The translations under genes and the position numbers were made by a program. Source: CBDBBY01 sp965205055 (GTDB lineage: Bacteria; Pseudomonadota; Alphaproteobacteria; Rhodobacterales; Rhodobacteraceae). Taken from it: DNA of 64,000 bases. Positions 8,497 through 17,736 of this stretch are shown in pieces. How positions within the stretch are numbered: position 1 is the first letter of the stretch; each line of letters begins with the position of its first letter. The notes under the pieces were generated by a model. The model saw only the letters and a list, made by a program, of their open reading frames with translations, made no database searches and was not told where the DNA came from. The DNA lies in NCBI GenBank assembly GCA_965205055.1, contig OZ242030.1:1922001-1986000 (forward strand), given 5' to 3'.

Positions 8497-9333
8497 TCAG
8501 TCGTCGGTTCGCGTCTCCTTTTTGGGCCGTCCTCGTTTTTTCGGCGGGGGCGGCGGAGTGATGAGTGTATTCGTTCGGACGTGTTCGGGAATGAGGTCGG
8601 CGTGCTTTCTGAGTCGGTAGCTTGCGCCTTCGATTCGGACGACGACTGCGTGGTGGAGGAGCCGGTCGAGGAGGGCCGTCGCGACGACGGGGTCTCCGAA
8701 GATGTCGCCCCATTCGGCGAAGCTTCTGTTCGAGGTGAGGATCATCGCGCCTTTTTCGTATCTTGCATTCACGATTTGGAAGAACAGGCTTGCTCCGCCT
8801 TTGGAGATGGGCAAGTATCCGATTTCATCGACGACGAGCAGCGCGGCCCGAGTGAAGAAGCGGATTTTTTCGGCGAGCCGGCCTTGCCGTTCGGCTTTGG
8901 CGAGGCTGTCGGTGAGTTCGGCGAGCGTCGTTTTGTAGACGCTCTTTCCGGCTTTGACGGCGGCGACGCCGAGTGCTGTCGCGAGGTGGGACTTTCCGGT
9001 TCCGGGCGGTCCGAGGAAGTGGACGGTTTCGCGTCTCCGGATGAAGTCGAGCTGGGCCAAAGCGGCGATTCTCTCGCGGTCGAGCGAGGGCTGGAATGCG
9101 AAGTCGAAGCTTTCGACCGTTTTGACGGGGAGGAGCTTCGCGGTTCGCAACGCGATGTCTATTCGTCTTGTTTCGCGCAGTGCGCAATCTTCGCTGAGAA
9201 GGGCGTCGATGGCTTCGACGGCTGTGATCTCGCCCTGCTCCAAGCGCCGCAGCGTGGGTCCGAGCGCTTCGAGCGCCCGGGGCATTTTCAGTCCGACCAG
9301 GGCGGCGCCGATGCGGTCGACGAGTTCGGTCAT
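8497..9333 (-). CDS. istB: IstB, IS21 transposition helper ATPase
   Basis: A 278-residue DnaC-like AAA+ ATPase. Walker A LGPPGTGKSHL is near residue 107, and Walker B LLVVDEIGYLP is followed by the sensor ILTSNRSF. The ATG at 9333 overlaps the istA stop as ATGA, which is typical of the family and fixes the start. A proline- and lysine-rich tail (PPPPPKKRGRPKK) ends the protein. It loads and assembles the IstA transposase on target DNA. The gene appears intact, unlike istA. Confidence 0.92.
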   Translation of the reverse strand: MTELVDRIGAALVGLKMPRALEALGPTLRRLEQGEITAVEAIDALLSEDCALRETRRIDIALRTAKLLPVKTVESFDFAFQPSLDRERIAALAQLDFIRRRETVHFLGPPGTGKSHLATALGVAAVKAGKSVYKTTLAELTDSLAKAERQGRLAEKIRFFTRAALLVVDEIGYLPISKGGASLFFQIVNARYEKGAMILTSNRSFAEWGDIFGDPVVATALLDRLLHHAVVVRIEGASYRLRKHADLIPEHVRTNTLITPPPPPKKRGRPKKETRTDD

Positions 9334-10561
9334 CGGGCTGCTCCCTGCCGTTCGAGGCGGCGTCCCACGGCGTCGTAGAAGGCCAGGGACCGTTTCGGCG
9401 CCTCTTCGAGTTGCATCGGGTCGGGACGCGGCGGGGGCGGCCTGCGGTGGCCGGGATCGACCCTGCGGCGGTTCCGGCCTTCGAGGACAGGATGCCGGGC
9501 GATCAGCGTCCTGTCTTCGAAGATCCGCACTTCGGCGGGATGCCGCTGCACCTCCAGCACGCGCTTTCGTGCGGCGTCGGGCACCGAGTAGAGGTTTCCG
9601 CCGACGGAGACCATTCCGTCGCGGCTGACGCGCCGCTCGACGGTCAGGACCGCGTCGTAGGGATGCGCGGGCAGCGGGATCAAATAGCTTTGCTCTTCGG
9701 CGAAGGCCTGGTCGACGATCCGGCCGGTGGTGGCGTGGACGCGCGGATTGGCGATCTCGCGACGCCATTTGTCGAATTGCGCGTTGAGATCGTCGAGGCT
9801 GCGGAAGGTCCGGTCGAGGAAGAAGTCCTGGCGGATGTAGCGGAACGGCCGCTCCACCTTGCCCTTGGTCTTCGCCCGGTAGGCTTTGCAGGCTTTCGGC
9901 GCCGATCCGTAGTGGTCGAGCAAGGCGACCAGCGACGGGTTGTAGATCACGGACCGGTCGGCGTCCTCTCCCAGGACGGCGGTCTTCATCCGGTCGCAGG
10001 CGCCTCTTTCGTTGCCCCTCCGCATGCGTCGAATGCGGAGACGTGGCATCCCGGGACCGTCTCGAGCTTCTGGTCGGCGCAGAACCGCCCCCACAGCCAT
10101 CGGCTGCATCCGAGGACGAACGAGAACAGATGGACTTTCCGGACGACGCCGGGCTCGTCGGCGTATTCAGTTTTGAATTCGGCGAAGTCGGCCTGCGCCT
10201 GCTCGCCGGGCCTGGTCTCGAAGCGCCGCTCGAATCTGGGCGCCGCGTCCGGCCGGATCGCGCGAAGATAATCCGTCACCGCCGTGTAGCCGCCTTCGTA
10301 GCCGCGCTCCCGGATCTCCCGGAACAGCCGGCGTCCGGACAGATCCGGGCAGTTCCCGATCTTGTCGGCGAGATAGCCCTCGTACGGCTCCAGAAGCCGG
10401 GGCCGCGGCTCCTGCGGCGAATAGGCCGGAGCCGCGAGGCCCCGGTCCAGCAATTTGCGGACCGTCTTCCGGTCCAGGCCCGTCCGGCGCGCGATGGCGC
10501 TGATCGAAAGGCCTTCCCTTTTCAGTTCTTGCAACATGACAATCTTCTCCAGTTTTATCAC
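9330..10561 (-). pseudogene. istA: IstA, IS21 transposase, frameshifted
   Basis: The upstream frame gives the N-terminal helix-turn-helix (LKREGLSISAIARRTGLDRKTVRK) and the start of the DDE domain to DACGGATKE. A second frame continues as CDRMKTAV, YNPSLVALLDHYG, KGKVERPFRYIRQDF and the C-terminal DAVGRRLE. Compared with the family pattern ATKE-ILYDRMK, about one base is missing near 10001-10009. A GTG at 10561 with AAGGAGG upstream is the likely start; an ATG at 10537 is the alternative. As read, the transposase is disrupted, so the copy would be immobile unless this is a sequence error. Confidence 0.85.
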
Positions 10562-10938
10562 CCGACTCGAGCCTCCTTCGGCAGAAAAATCGGATGGGAT
10601 TTTGGACTGCTTTCGTTCCGGGGGGCATGCCCCCGGAACGAATTCGCAGCCCCCGGACTGGGGAATTCTGCTTCGGCGCTTTTGGGGAGTTTTAACCCGG
10701 TAGTTACAAGATCGGCGAGCAGGGTGTGGAAGCTGTGCACGGCCGTCGCGAACGGCGTGCTTTTGCTCGCGGCCTTGGCTCGGGCCGAAGGCGATGGCTT
10801 GGCGGGCTCGACCGGCGAGGCGCGCCGCGCCCGGGCGGCGTCCGGATCCTCCTCGTCGAACAGGATCGGGGCCAGCCGTTGTCTCATGTGCCATTCGGCG
10901 TGGCAGGCGAGCATGCACAGGAACACATGGACGGGGAC

Positions 10939-11451
10939 GCGGACTGCTTCGACCTCGACAACAACAGCGTCAAAGTGCCTCCCGACGGCACCGGAGCGCG
11001 GAGGACGAACGGGCCGCAAAGCATCGGCAAATCGCGCGGCGGAGGGCACGCGAAGATCCACATGGTCTCGGCAAGTGACTGGGAGGAAATGATTTTTCGC
11101 CTGTCCGGCGGGAATGCCCACGACGCGCCCGAAGGCAGCGCCTTGCTGGAGAGTGCTGGGCCGATCCGGTCGCGAACGCGCCTCCGGCGATGGACCGCCT
11201 GCGAAGGCGACGAGACCCGCCGCCTTGTCGAGGAGATGGGGATGACGCCGGTCGTGCCGCCGAAGGCGAACCGGAAAGTCGAACGGAACTACGACCGGGA
11301 AACCTGCAAGCTTCGGAACGAGATCGAACGGCTGTTCCGGAGATTCAAGGGCTGCCGACGCCTCTTCACGCGGTTCGACAAGCTCGACGCGACGTTTCCG
11401 GGCTTCCTGAACCTCGCGGTCCTCGTCGAAATGATGTATGATTTAGCATAG
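10939..11451 (+). pseudogene. IS5-family (IS427-like) transposase fragment
   Basis: The plus strand reads DLDNNSVKVPPDGTGA, NGPQSIGKSRGG, HMVSASD, GNAHDAPEG, VVPPKANRKVER, NEIERLFRRFKG and RLFTRFDKLD. These are the DDE-transposase motifs of the IS5/IS427 group. The N-terminal half is absent and begins abruptly where the IS1634 remnant ends. The expected MDRAYEGDETR is garbled by two compensating frameshifts near 11190-11200. A dead fragment, part of the local pile-up of insertion sequences. Confidence 0.75.
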
Positions 11452-11458
11452 ACAGGCC

Positions 11459-11744
11459 CTAGAAGACGCCTATTGACAGATGCAGCACCTCGGCTTCAAT
11501 CCGGGCTATATCACGCTTGCTCTTGAGCTCGTTCCCGCGGAACTCAACAGCCACCATGATCAAGTTCGGATCTCCAAACAGATAATCCACCGACACGCAG
11601 AGCCCGTCCGGCGAGCGCTATCAGGACATCAGAACTCGGCGTCGCCTTGTCAAGTTCGTATTTGCTGAAGATTCGATTGAGCTTGATTCCGGGGCAGGTT
11701 CGTTCCGGACCGTGGTTTTCTTTCTGCGGCGCAGACCGAGCCAT
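11459..11744 (-). pseudogene. XRE-family regulator remnant
   Basis: The minus strand reads ELDKATPSSDVLIALA in one frame and then VSVDYLFGDPNLIMVAVEF up to KRDIARIEAEVLHL in another, ending with TAG at 11459-11461. KATPSSDVLIALAxALxVSVDYLFGD is the last helix and C-cap of Cro/CI-type HTH domains. The recognition helix is not recognisable and a frameshift near 11610 separates the parts. Possible former antitoxin or phage-type repressor; function cannot be given. Confidence 0.5.
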
Positions 11745-11955
11745 TGTTATCGGAATGCACTTGGAATCCCGCGGTCGAGCAGCGGCAACGAACTGCTATG
11801 CGCTTTTGCGGCTTTGAAGAACCGGCAAGTGCCTGCCCATCCTGCGATGGGCGCACCCGCCTCCTTCAGTCAATGCGACAACTGTTATTGCTGGCCTGCC
11901 GGGCAAGACGCGACAAGCCGGCAAATCACATTCCAACAGGCATGAAGAGGACTGC

Positions 11956-13896
11956 TCATTCCTGATCGAATTCCTTTTCGGCGTTGAACGCTCCGAAGCT
12001 TCCGTAGACGCCGCCTGTGCGCTCCAGAGCTCTCGAGCAACCGGTACCGTAGGAGCGGCAGCCTGCGTCACCCTTCAAGAACCAGTGGCCGGCCGTCTCA
12101 AGATCCTTCAGGCCATTGTTGGTGGGACCGTAAAATCTTCCTCCGAATTGTGACGTTCCGGGTTGTGCCGTTCCGTCGTCGTCGTACCCAGTCGTCACGG
12201 TCGTGTCGAACGCGTCGGTTTTGTCCCTCCACCTCGCTCCGCTGGGATCAACGAACTTCTCTTGAAGGAATACGCCGCCCTTGTAAGTTCCGTCCGCGTT
12301 GATTTTCGCAGGGTAGTCCTTGTAATCCACGCGATTGAAGACTTTCGGGACGCTTGTATCCCCGCCAGATGCTTCGGTTTGGTCCTTGTAAGCCGCTCCC
12401 GCCAGCACCAAGCGTACCTCGTCGTCTTCTCCCACCTTGTCGGGGTCGACAATTGCGAAGTGCCTGTGCCAAGTTCGGTCAGATCCGATTGCGCGGAAAT
12501 TGGAAATTATGCCCGTAATTCCGCCGCCTCCCGATCCGCCAATTTGCGCATTGAGAGTGATGTCGGCGATCAACTCTTCCCGGTGGCTGCGCCGTGACTC
12601 GCCGCCCGCCAAGTGCAGATAGCGATGGGCCATCGTTTTTCCCGTAAATGTCGCAGTTACCGCTGAAGAAATGTCGGTCGTCCGGGCATCGTCGGAATCG
12701 GCGAAGGCTTCGTAGCCGAAGTGCAGAGCCTGCGCTCGGTCGACCGTCTGGAAAGAGCCGAGATTGTCGGTAAATACGAACAATCCGTAAGCGGCGTAGG
12801 ACAGGTATCTATTGGCGTCGTCCCTCGCATAAGGCTGGGCGCCGCTCTCTTCCAAATTCAGGTCGATTCTTCCGAGGGTGGTCAGCCACATCTCGTAGGA
12901 TCCCAAATCCCGGTTGGAGCTGTAAGTGTAATCGAACTGGTCTGCGAGATTTCTGTCGAGGCTGCTGGCTCCGTCCCGCAACGGCACTCGAACATTCCAG
13001 TACCATGCGGGAGAGGTGTTGGGAGCCGCCGCCGGAAGCCCGAACGTGACCTGGACGTCGTCGAAGTTCCAGTTGATGCAATCCGCAGTGGCGTCCGCCA
13101 AGTCGGAATAGCACCCTGCCCGTCGCTTCCACGGGTTTGGATGGTTGTCCAACCCTGCATCAGACCTGTCGTCCCCGGTTCCCGGAGTGCCGTCCGCGCC
13201 GACGAAATTGGCGAACGTGTTCAAGCCATCGTCCGGGGTTCCCGCAATGCCGTCCGGGCCGGTCGAGTACCAGCTGAGGAAGTTTTCTCCAATGTCGAAT
13301 CGCCGCTGGAAATCGAAATAAGCGGCGTTGCCCCGCATCTTGTAGACGAGGCCGTTGGCGGTCGGCTGCAGCGAGTAGTCCAGCACCCCGTCGGAAAAGT
13401 GGAGACCGGTGGTCAATCCGCCGGCGGTAGGTACAGCCGGGGTACCGTCATCGCCTTGAATGTATTCAAGATTTCCGGATGGTTCAAGATCCAGGGACAA
13501 CCCCATCCGAATTGTTATCGAATTGACCGGAAATTCTTCCGTCGCAGCGCTTGCGCCGGGCACGAACAGCGATTTTCCGTCTTCATACCTGACCGCAGTC
13601 TTCACCACCTGAAGCCGATCGCTGTCTGCCGTCCCGGTTCCAAGAGTGTCGGTCGCGGCAGCGCGCGGAGTTCGTGTTATCGATGCAGGTACTGCTGCCG
13701 GCTGCGCGATGAAAGGCCCTGTCGGCGGCTCCATCGCGGCCCAAACCAGGCTCGGTTCCACTTCCGGCTCCGGCTCCGGCTCCGGCGCAACAGGTTCGGT
13801 TTCCGGTTCCTCGTTCGTCCTTGGCGGCTGCCCTCCGCTGCAAGCCGCAAGTGCGAAGACAGCAATGCTCGAAAATACCAAGAATCGCTTAATCAT
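11956..13896 (-). CDS. TbpB-like (transferrin-binding-protein-like) surface lipoprotein 1
   Basis: A 646-residue lipoprotein. A signal peptide ends in a lipobox, FALAAC, so the mature N-terminal cysteine is near residue 19; a proline/glutamate-rich tether follows. The C-terminal FGGRFYGP, DLETAGHW and GVYGSFGAF segment is the hallmark beta-barrel end of TbpB/Slam-dependent lipoproteins. Two acidic loops (DGIAGTPDDG and DGTPGTGDD) resemble calcium-binding loops. The ATG at 13896 is chosen because GAGG lies eight bases upstream; an earlier in-frame ATG at 13902 overlaps that site. Expected on the outer surface after Slam export, binding an unknown ligand. A paralogue starts 1.8 kb upstream. No TonB receptor or Slam gene is in the window. 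Confidence 0.75.
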   Translation of the reverse strand: MIKRFLVFSSIAVFALAACSGGQPPRTNEEPETEPVAPEPEPEPEVEPSLVWAAMEPPTGPFIAQPAAVPASITRTPRAAATDTLGTGTADSDRLQVVKTAVRYEDGKSLFVPGASAATEEFPVNSITIRMGLSLDLEPSGNLEYIQGDDGTPAVPTAGGLTTGLHFSDGVLDYSLQPTANGLVYKMRGNAAYFDFQRRFDIGENFLSWYSTGPDGIAGTPDDGLNTFANFVGADGTPGTGDDRSDAGLDNHPNPWKRRAGCYSDLADATADCINWNFDDVQVTFGLPAAAPNTSPAWYWNVRVPLRDGASSLDRNLADQFDYTYSSNRDLGSYEMWLTTLGRIDLNLEESGAQPYARDDANRYLSYAAYGLFVFTDNLGSFQTVDRAQALHFGYEAFADSDDARTTDISSAVTATFTGKTMAHRYLHLAGGESRRSHREELIADITLNAQIGGSGGGGITGIISNFRAIGSDRTWHRHFAIVDPDKVGEDDEVRLVLAGAAYKDQTEASGGDTSVPKVFNRVDYKDYPAKINADGTYKGGVFLQEKFVDPSGARWRDKTDAFDTTVTTGYDDDGTAQPGTSQFGGRFYGPTNNGLKDLETAGHWFLKGDAGCRSYGTGCSRALERTGGVYGSFGAFNAEKEFDQE

Positions 13897-13973
13897 TCTC
13901 ATCACCTCATTCGATCGTGAGTTGCATTCCCAAATGCAGCAGAGCGTCGACTTGCCCATTTCCGCGCGATTTG

Positions 13974-15698
13974 TCATTCTTCAGATGGCGTTTGAACCGC
14001 GCCGAAACTGCCGACTATTCCGCCCCAGCGCTCCTCTCGCGTATCGCCGGGAAGATACCAGTACCCGGCTGTCTCAAGCTCGTTCAAATTGTCCCTGGGA
14101 CCGTACAACGTGCCGCTGAACGTCGCAGGACTGGCGTCGAATGAGGTCGGATAATCGTCGTAACAGCCGTTGGCGGGGTCGGCGCACCATTCCGTCCAGC
14201 TTGCGGACGAATCGAACGTCCAGCTGTGCGTCCTCCACCGCGAATTGCCTTGATCCCAATACTGGTAGAATATCCCTCCTTCATAGCTTCCGTCGGCGTT
14301 GATCGTCGCTCCATGTCCTGAATAATCCTGCGCCCAGAGGTTGTTTTCCGACTTGTAGTCCCTGCTGGCCAGGACCAGCCGGTGCTGCTTGTCAGGGTCG
14401 TTCTCCCCCGTCTGGCGTATACTTATCGCTTCGTCCCACCTGACCCAAACGCCCTCGTGCGCCAATTTCTCGAAATTCAGGAATTCGCCGGAAATCGTGT
14501 TGGCGCCCGAACCGATCCTCGCATTCAGGATGATGTCCGCTCGCAGATCGACCCTGAGCGGATTCTTGTTGTTGAAGTGCTGATACATCAGCGCCATGGT
14601 TTTGCCTTGAAAGCTCAGATTGACGGGCGAGGAGATGTCGGTCGTCTTTTTGCCCTCGGCATCCTCGAACGCATCGTAGCCGAAGTGGAAACCTTGCACC
14701 CTGCTGGGCAGCGCCCCAGTGGAGAGATCCGCCAAAGTGTCCGTATGGACGAACATTCCGTAGGCGGCATAAGACAGGAACTGCTCTTTGTCGTCTTCGG
14801 CGTAGCGCCTGCCCTTGGGATATTCCGTTTGCCTGTCGACCCCTCCGTAATTGGTCACCCAAAGCTCGTAGAGCCCGAGATCCCACAAGGTGCGACCCTT
14901 TCTGAAGTAAGTCAGCAAATTGGCGTGCCGAGCGCCTTGCCCAGCCCTCAGCGGAACGCGCGAGCTCCAGTAATAGGACCGCTCTCCGCCGGGGTCGCTT
15001 CCCGCAATTCCTGTCCATGTTATGGACAGATCATCGAAATTCCACGCGGTGCATTTGGCGAGGTCCTTTTGCCAGCAATTTTCGTCGTCGTCCGTGTTGG
15101 GCAGAAGGTCTGCTCCCAACGACTCCCATGCGTCGATGCTGCTGCCGATGTCGAAACGGCGCTGATTGTCATGGAAGGCGACGCCGGCGCCGCCGTATTT
15201 GTAGACGATTCTGTCCCCGACCATCCGAATGGAGGAAACCGGCACCCCGTCCGTGTTGCTGTAAGTTTCGCCTGTGCCGTCCTGCCCCTGAATCTTGACG
15301 TCGCCTGCCGTGGTCGTCCCGATGCGGACGGTCACTTGGCGGAGCGGCAACTCGTCGATCGACCCTGGACTGTCCACGGAAATGACGCGCTTGCCATCCG
15401 AATACGGCACGGCGGCTTGCTGAATTTTCAGTCGATCGGCTTCGGCGATTTCCGTTCCGTCGCCATTCGCTCTCGGAAAGCGGTCGATCATGGCGCGTCC
15501 ATCGTACGGGGCCGTTCCGGGCGGCGCCGCAGGCGGGCCGAGCGTTGTCGTAAGGGAGTAAGTCGTCTCCGGCTCAATTGGTCCATCAGTCCCATCCGTT
15601 TCGACAGTCGGAGTCGTCGGAGCGACGCTGTCGGAGCAGGCCGCGAGGCCAATACCCAACATGAAGACCGGAATTTTCAACAAACCGAATTTTGCCAT
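13974..15698 (-). CDS. TbpB-like surface lipoprotein 2 (paralogue)
   Basis: A 574-residue lipoprotein with signal peptide and lipobox GLAAC, then an acidic threonine-rich tether. It shares with its downstream paralogue QRRFDIG, a WNFDD segment, LSYAAYGMFVHTD, QGKTMALMYQH, the FSGTLYGP and ELETAGYWYLPGD block, and a terminal GGIVGSFGAV. These mark the TbpB beta-barrel lobes. The ATG at 15698 follows GAGG with eight bases of spacing. The gap to the next gene is about 75 bases, so the pair may be one transcript. Ligand unknown; iron-carrier binding is only one possibility, and Slam substrates include heme, haptoglobin and complement binders. Confidence 0.75.
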   Translation of the reverse strand: MAKFGLLKIPVFMLGIGLAACSDSVAPTTPTVETDGTDGPIEPETTYSLTTTLGPPAAPPGTAPYDGRAMIDRFPRANGDGTEIAEADRLKIQQAAVPYSDGKRVISVDSPGSIDELPLRQVTVRIGTTTAGDVKIQGQDGTGETYSNTDGVPVSSIRMVGDRIVYKYGGAGVAFHDNQRRFDIGSSIDAWESLGADLLPNTDDDENCWQKDLAKCTAWNFDDLSITWTGIAGSDPGGERSYYWSSRVPLRAGQGARHANLLTYFRKGRTLWDLGLYELWVTNYGGVDRQTEYPKGRRYAEDDKEQFLSYAAYGMFVHTDTLADLSTGALPSRVQGFHFGYDAFEDAEGKKTTDISSPVNLSFQGKTMALMYQHFNNKNPLRVDLRADIILNARIGSGANTISGEFLNFEKLAHEGVWVRWDEAISIRQTGENDPDKQHRLVLASRDYKSENNLWAQDYSGHGATINADGSYEGGIFYQYWDQGNSRWRTHSWTFDSSASWTEWCADPANGCYDDYPTSFDASPATFSGTLYGPRDNLNELETAGYWYLPGDTREERWGGIVGSFGAVQTPSEE

Positions 15699-16424
15699 TT
15701 GCACCGCCTCTTTGGATTTCACTGCCTCTTTGGACACGAACCGTCGAGGCAAATCGTCTCGACAGTTTAAAATTGCCGCCCAGCATACGAGATAAAATAC
15801 CATATAATCAACATGTCAAACATACCTTTCTCCCCGGGGATTGGCCACGTTCCTTGCCTTGGCATTTTTCGTGGATTCTGTAGCCGAATGTTGCAGTTGG
15901 GTAACATAAATTGTAGCTTGCCTGCACCAAAAACTTGTTCTGTCCTGCGCGAAATATCCGCCAAGTGTGCGGAGCATCCGAGTATCTGTCAAAACCCACA
16001 TGATCGGCCTTTGCCCGCCTGCCCCGACCATGAAACGGGTTCCGGGGCGGCCGCGCGCTCCGGGTGGCGGAACTCCGTGTCCCGTGTCTCGACCGTCATG
16101 ATGCCCTCTTCTGCTCGATCATGCACGACACGCGTTCGAAACGGCGCTTCGCGATCCCTTCGAAAACGACGTCGGACATGGACCGCATCTGCCGGACCTT
16201 GGGGCCTCCGATGTCCCGCACGCCCTGCTGAATCGAATGAGGCCGACTGGAGCAGCTTGAAACGCTGCGAAATGTAGTGCCTGAAATTTAGGCACAAACA
16301 CGCAGAAACGAGTTTTTGGCAAAAAAATGTCGATGTCGGGAAATAGCAGTAGAGAAGGGAACCCTCTGCACTCTGCGTGATTAGATAAGATGATCAAAGA
16401 ACATCGCGCTGATTATTCAACCGG
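15699..16424. other. 726-base stretch without a convincing gene
   Basis: The minus strand has a short coding-like fragment, SMSDVVFEGIAKRRFERVS then MIEQKRAS and a stop near 16101. It overlaps an ATG of a second short frame (MTVETRDTEFRHPERA) as ATGA. The two look like the junction of two translationally coupled genes with both ends lost. I cannot name either. The part next to 15698 probably holds the promoter of the lipoprotein pair. Confidence 0.3.
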
Positions 16425-16829
16425 CTATGCGAGTTCCGGCTGATCCAAAGCCCAAACGTATCGTTTGATGCTCAAATCCTGTTCAGTGATCAATGTGACC
16501 TCGATTACTTCGTTAACAGGCTCGATAGCGCCCAACACAGTCAGAGCCGACTCGAACAAGTAACATTGGATTTTAAAGCTCATCAGGGGATGTTCGGCAT
16601 TTAGGCAGACAAGTCCAGCATGGATGCCCTCGCGGCGAACAATTCTTTTGAAGTCTGTCGTATTGTTGGTAACAAGTATAAAATCTTTTTCAACTGCATG
16701 TTTAACGATGCGCCAATCGGCGCTTGTTTGAAGACCGGTCCAATTCACGTGCGTCGATTCGACGAACCCTTGGTCGCGCGCAATTTTTGCAAGTTCGGGG
16801 CTCAGGCACTCATCAATCAGAAACTTCAC
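16425..16829 (-). CDS. DUF5615 PIN-like toxin
   Basis: A 134-residue protein starting at GTG (16829): FLIDECLS at the N-terminus, VESTHVNWTG, then DFILVTNNTTDFKRI and a late acidic region. FLIDE and VTNNTTDF are the acidic-residue strands of the PIN-like fold in DUF5615 proteins, which pair with DUF433 antitoxins. The start lies 17 bases inside the end of the DUF433 gene, as expected of a toxin-antitoxin operon. Likely a Mg-dependent RNase; activity is inferred from the fold. Length is slightly above the usual ~115 residues. Confidence 0.75.
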   Translation of the reverse strand: MKFLIDECLSPELAKIARDQGFVESTHVNWTGLQTSADWRIVKHAVEKDFILVTNNTTDFKRIVRREGIHAGLVCLNAEHPLMSFKIQCYLFESALTVLGAIEPVNEVIEVTLITEQDLSIKRYVWALDQPELA

Positions 16830-17469
16830 GAAGCCAGCCTGAGCTGTCGACCTTAACGATCTTGGAAGTGTGCAGCTTGGCTTTCCGCCGCCATTCGGGC
16901 TGCTTGCGTGGATGGTAATGAGGAGGATATGCCAAATGAGGAGGATATGCCTTGGCGAAGTATTCGGCGGCAATCACTTGCTCTTTATTCAGCGTTGGGT
17001 AGGCCTTGAAAATCGAATCAATCTGGTCTCCACTTTCCCGCATTGCGGCGATGTAGTGGACGGCAATCCGCGTACCTTTGAAACATGGCATGCCGCCGAG
17101 GATTTCCTTGTCGCTGACGACGATTTTTTTTGCCTGCTCCAGCGAGGCAATGCCTCGATCTACATCTTCCTTCATTGAGCTCACGTCAACGGAAATGGAT
17201 TCCTCTCGGACTGTCGTTGCGTCAGGGTCCTCGAGAACGCGTCGCACAAGCCTTCGCCTGCTTTCCAATGTCAAGATTTCGTTTGTCTCATAAGCGAGTT
17301 TCAACCCAACCAACGCACGCTTGGAAATCATCCGAGTGCGCGTGCCATTGGGCTTCTTCACGAATTCGCGCAATAAACCCGCATCGATGATCCGACGCAC
17401 CTGCTTGGTTGGTATTCCTGTCACACACGCTGCTTCATGTGCCGACAGCAATTGCTCTTCGGTTTTCAT
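16813..17469 (-). CDS. DUF433 antitoxin with N-terminal helix-turn-helix-like region
   Basis: A 218-residue protein. Residues ~8-60 (SAHEAACVTGIPTKQVRRII and on) look like a DNA-binding winged helix. The DUF433 core follows at about 117-175: SDKEILGGMPCFKGTRIAV, then IDSIFKAYPTLNKEQV. The ATG at 17469 has GGAAGAG eight bases upstream. It should repress its own operon and neutralise the DUF5615 toxin encoded downstream in overlap. A six-codon exact-like tandem duplication (AYPPHL/AYPPHY) lies near the C-terminus, in the part that usually contacts the toxin. Confidence 0.75.
   Translation of the reverse strand: MKTEEQLLSAHEAACVTGIPTKQVRRIIDAGLLREFVKKPNGTRTRMISKRALVGLKLAYETNEILTLESRRRLVRRVLEDPDATTVREESISVDVSSMKEDVDRGIASLEQAKKIVVSDKEILGGMPCFKGTRIAVHYIAAMRESGDQIDSIFKAYPTLNKEQVIAAEYFAKAYPPHLAYPPHYHPRKQPEWRRKAKLHTSKIVKVDSSGWLREVSD
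16917..16952. repeat. 18-bp tandem duplication inside the DUF433 antitoxin gene
   Basis: AATGAGGAGGATATGCC occurs at 16917-16933 and again at 16935-16951. The two 18-base units differ at one position. It keeps the frame and adds six residues to the antitoxin C-terminal region. A slippage-type expansion. Confidence 0.85.
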
Positions 17470-17736
17470 CGCCAAAACTCTTCCTACAATTTGAAGCAAT
17501 ATAATCGCCTCTAGTGAAAAATTCCAGTCGCTTTACAGATTCATGTCGGCTGTTTGCTTCTCCGTCCTTGCCCGCAATATTCGCCGGGCCGGGATGATTC
17601 TGCACGAGCGCATGCGGATCCGGCAGAAACAATGAATGTGCGCGGGCGGGTCAGAGCCTGCACTGATTGGCCGGCGATGCAATGGCAGCCACCGGCGGAG
17701 TCGGCGGCGGCACCCGGAAGATCGCGGCGGACGGCT
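17470..17736. other. intergenic region between two toxin-antitoxin operons
   Basis: About 270 bases upstream of the DUF433 gene and downstream of the ParE-type gene. It should contain the DUF433 promoter. No further gene was recognised. Confidence 0.3.

Larger units (their letters stand above)
8418..10708 (-). mobile_element. IS21-family insertion sequence (istA-istB) with 5-bp target duplication
   Basis: The element runs from TGTCAATGCCG at 8418 to the inverted ACA end at 10708. Terminal regions share TAAAA(T/C)TCCCC, and the internal CCCCAAAAGCGCCGAAGCAG is repeated in inverted orientation near both ends, the multiple-terminal-repeat layout of IS21. Flanks are AGATC at 8413-8417 and AGATC at 10709-10713, a clean 5-bp target site duplication. 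It inserted into an IS1634-like transposase gene. It carries istA, then istB overlapping by four bases, on the minus strand. Ends were found by eye, so the terminal base may be off by one or two. Confidence 0.85.
8271..10938 (-). pseudogene. IS1634-like transposase, C-terminal remnant split by an IS21 insertion
   Basis: The minus strand from about 10934 reads HVFLCMLACHAEWHMRQ, LAPILFDEED and VHSFHTLLADL, the C-terminal part of IS1634-family transposases. At 10713/8413 the reading is interrupted by the IS21 element. It resumes as LSTVVLNDVSIGDSDSF, then KAFDLLGVNPRGMFPK, and stops at 8271. The two halves join in frame once the IS21 and one copy of the duplicated AGATC are removed. The N-terminal two thirds are missing, replaced beyond about 10938 by an IS5-type fragment. 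This makes the IS1634 piece older than the IS21 insertion. Confidence 0.75.

Noticed and set aside
8497..9768. Longer istB start at 9768
   Set aside because: The extra ~145 residues are an arginine-rich shadow of istA; the family start is the ATG at 9333 overlapping the istA stop.
3637..11451. Integrated prophage or integrative element
   Set aside because: No integrase, structural phage gene, tRNA or paired attachment sites were found; insertion sequences and defence relics explain the region.
12721..15770. Long plus-strand frames across the two lipoprotein genes
   Set aside because: Shadows; lipobox, paralogy and ribosome sites all support the minus strand.
16917..16952. CRISPR-like or longer tandem repeat
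   Set aside because: Only two 18-bp units without spacers, inside a coding gene.
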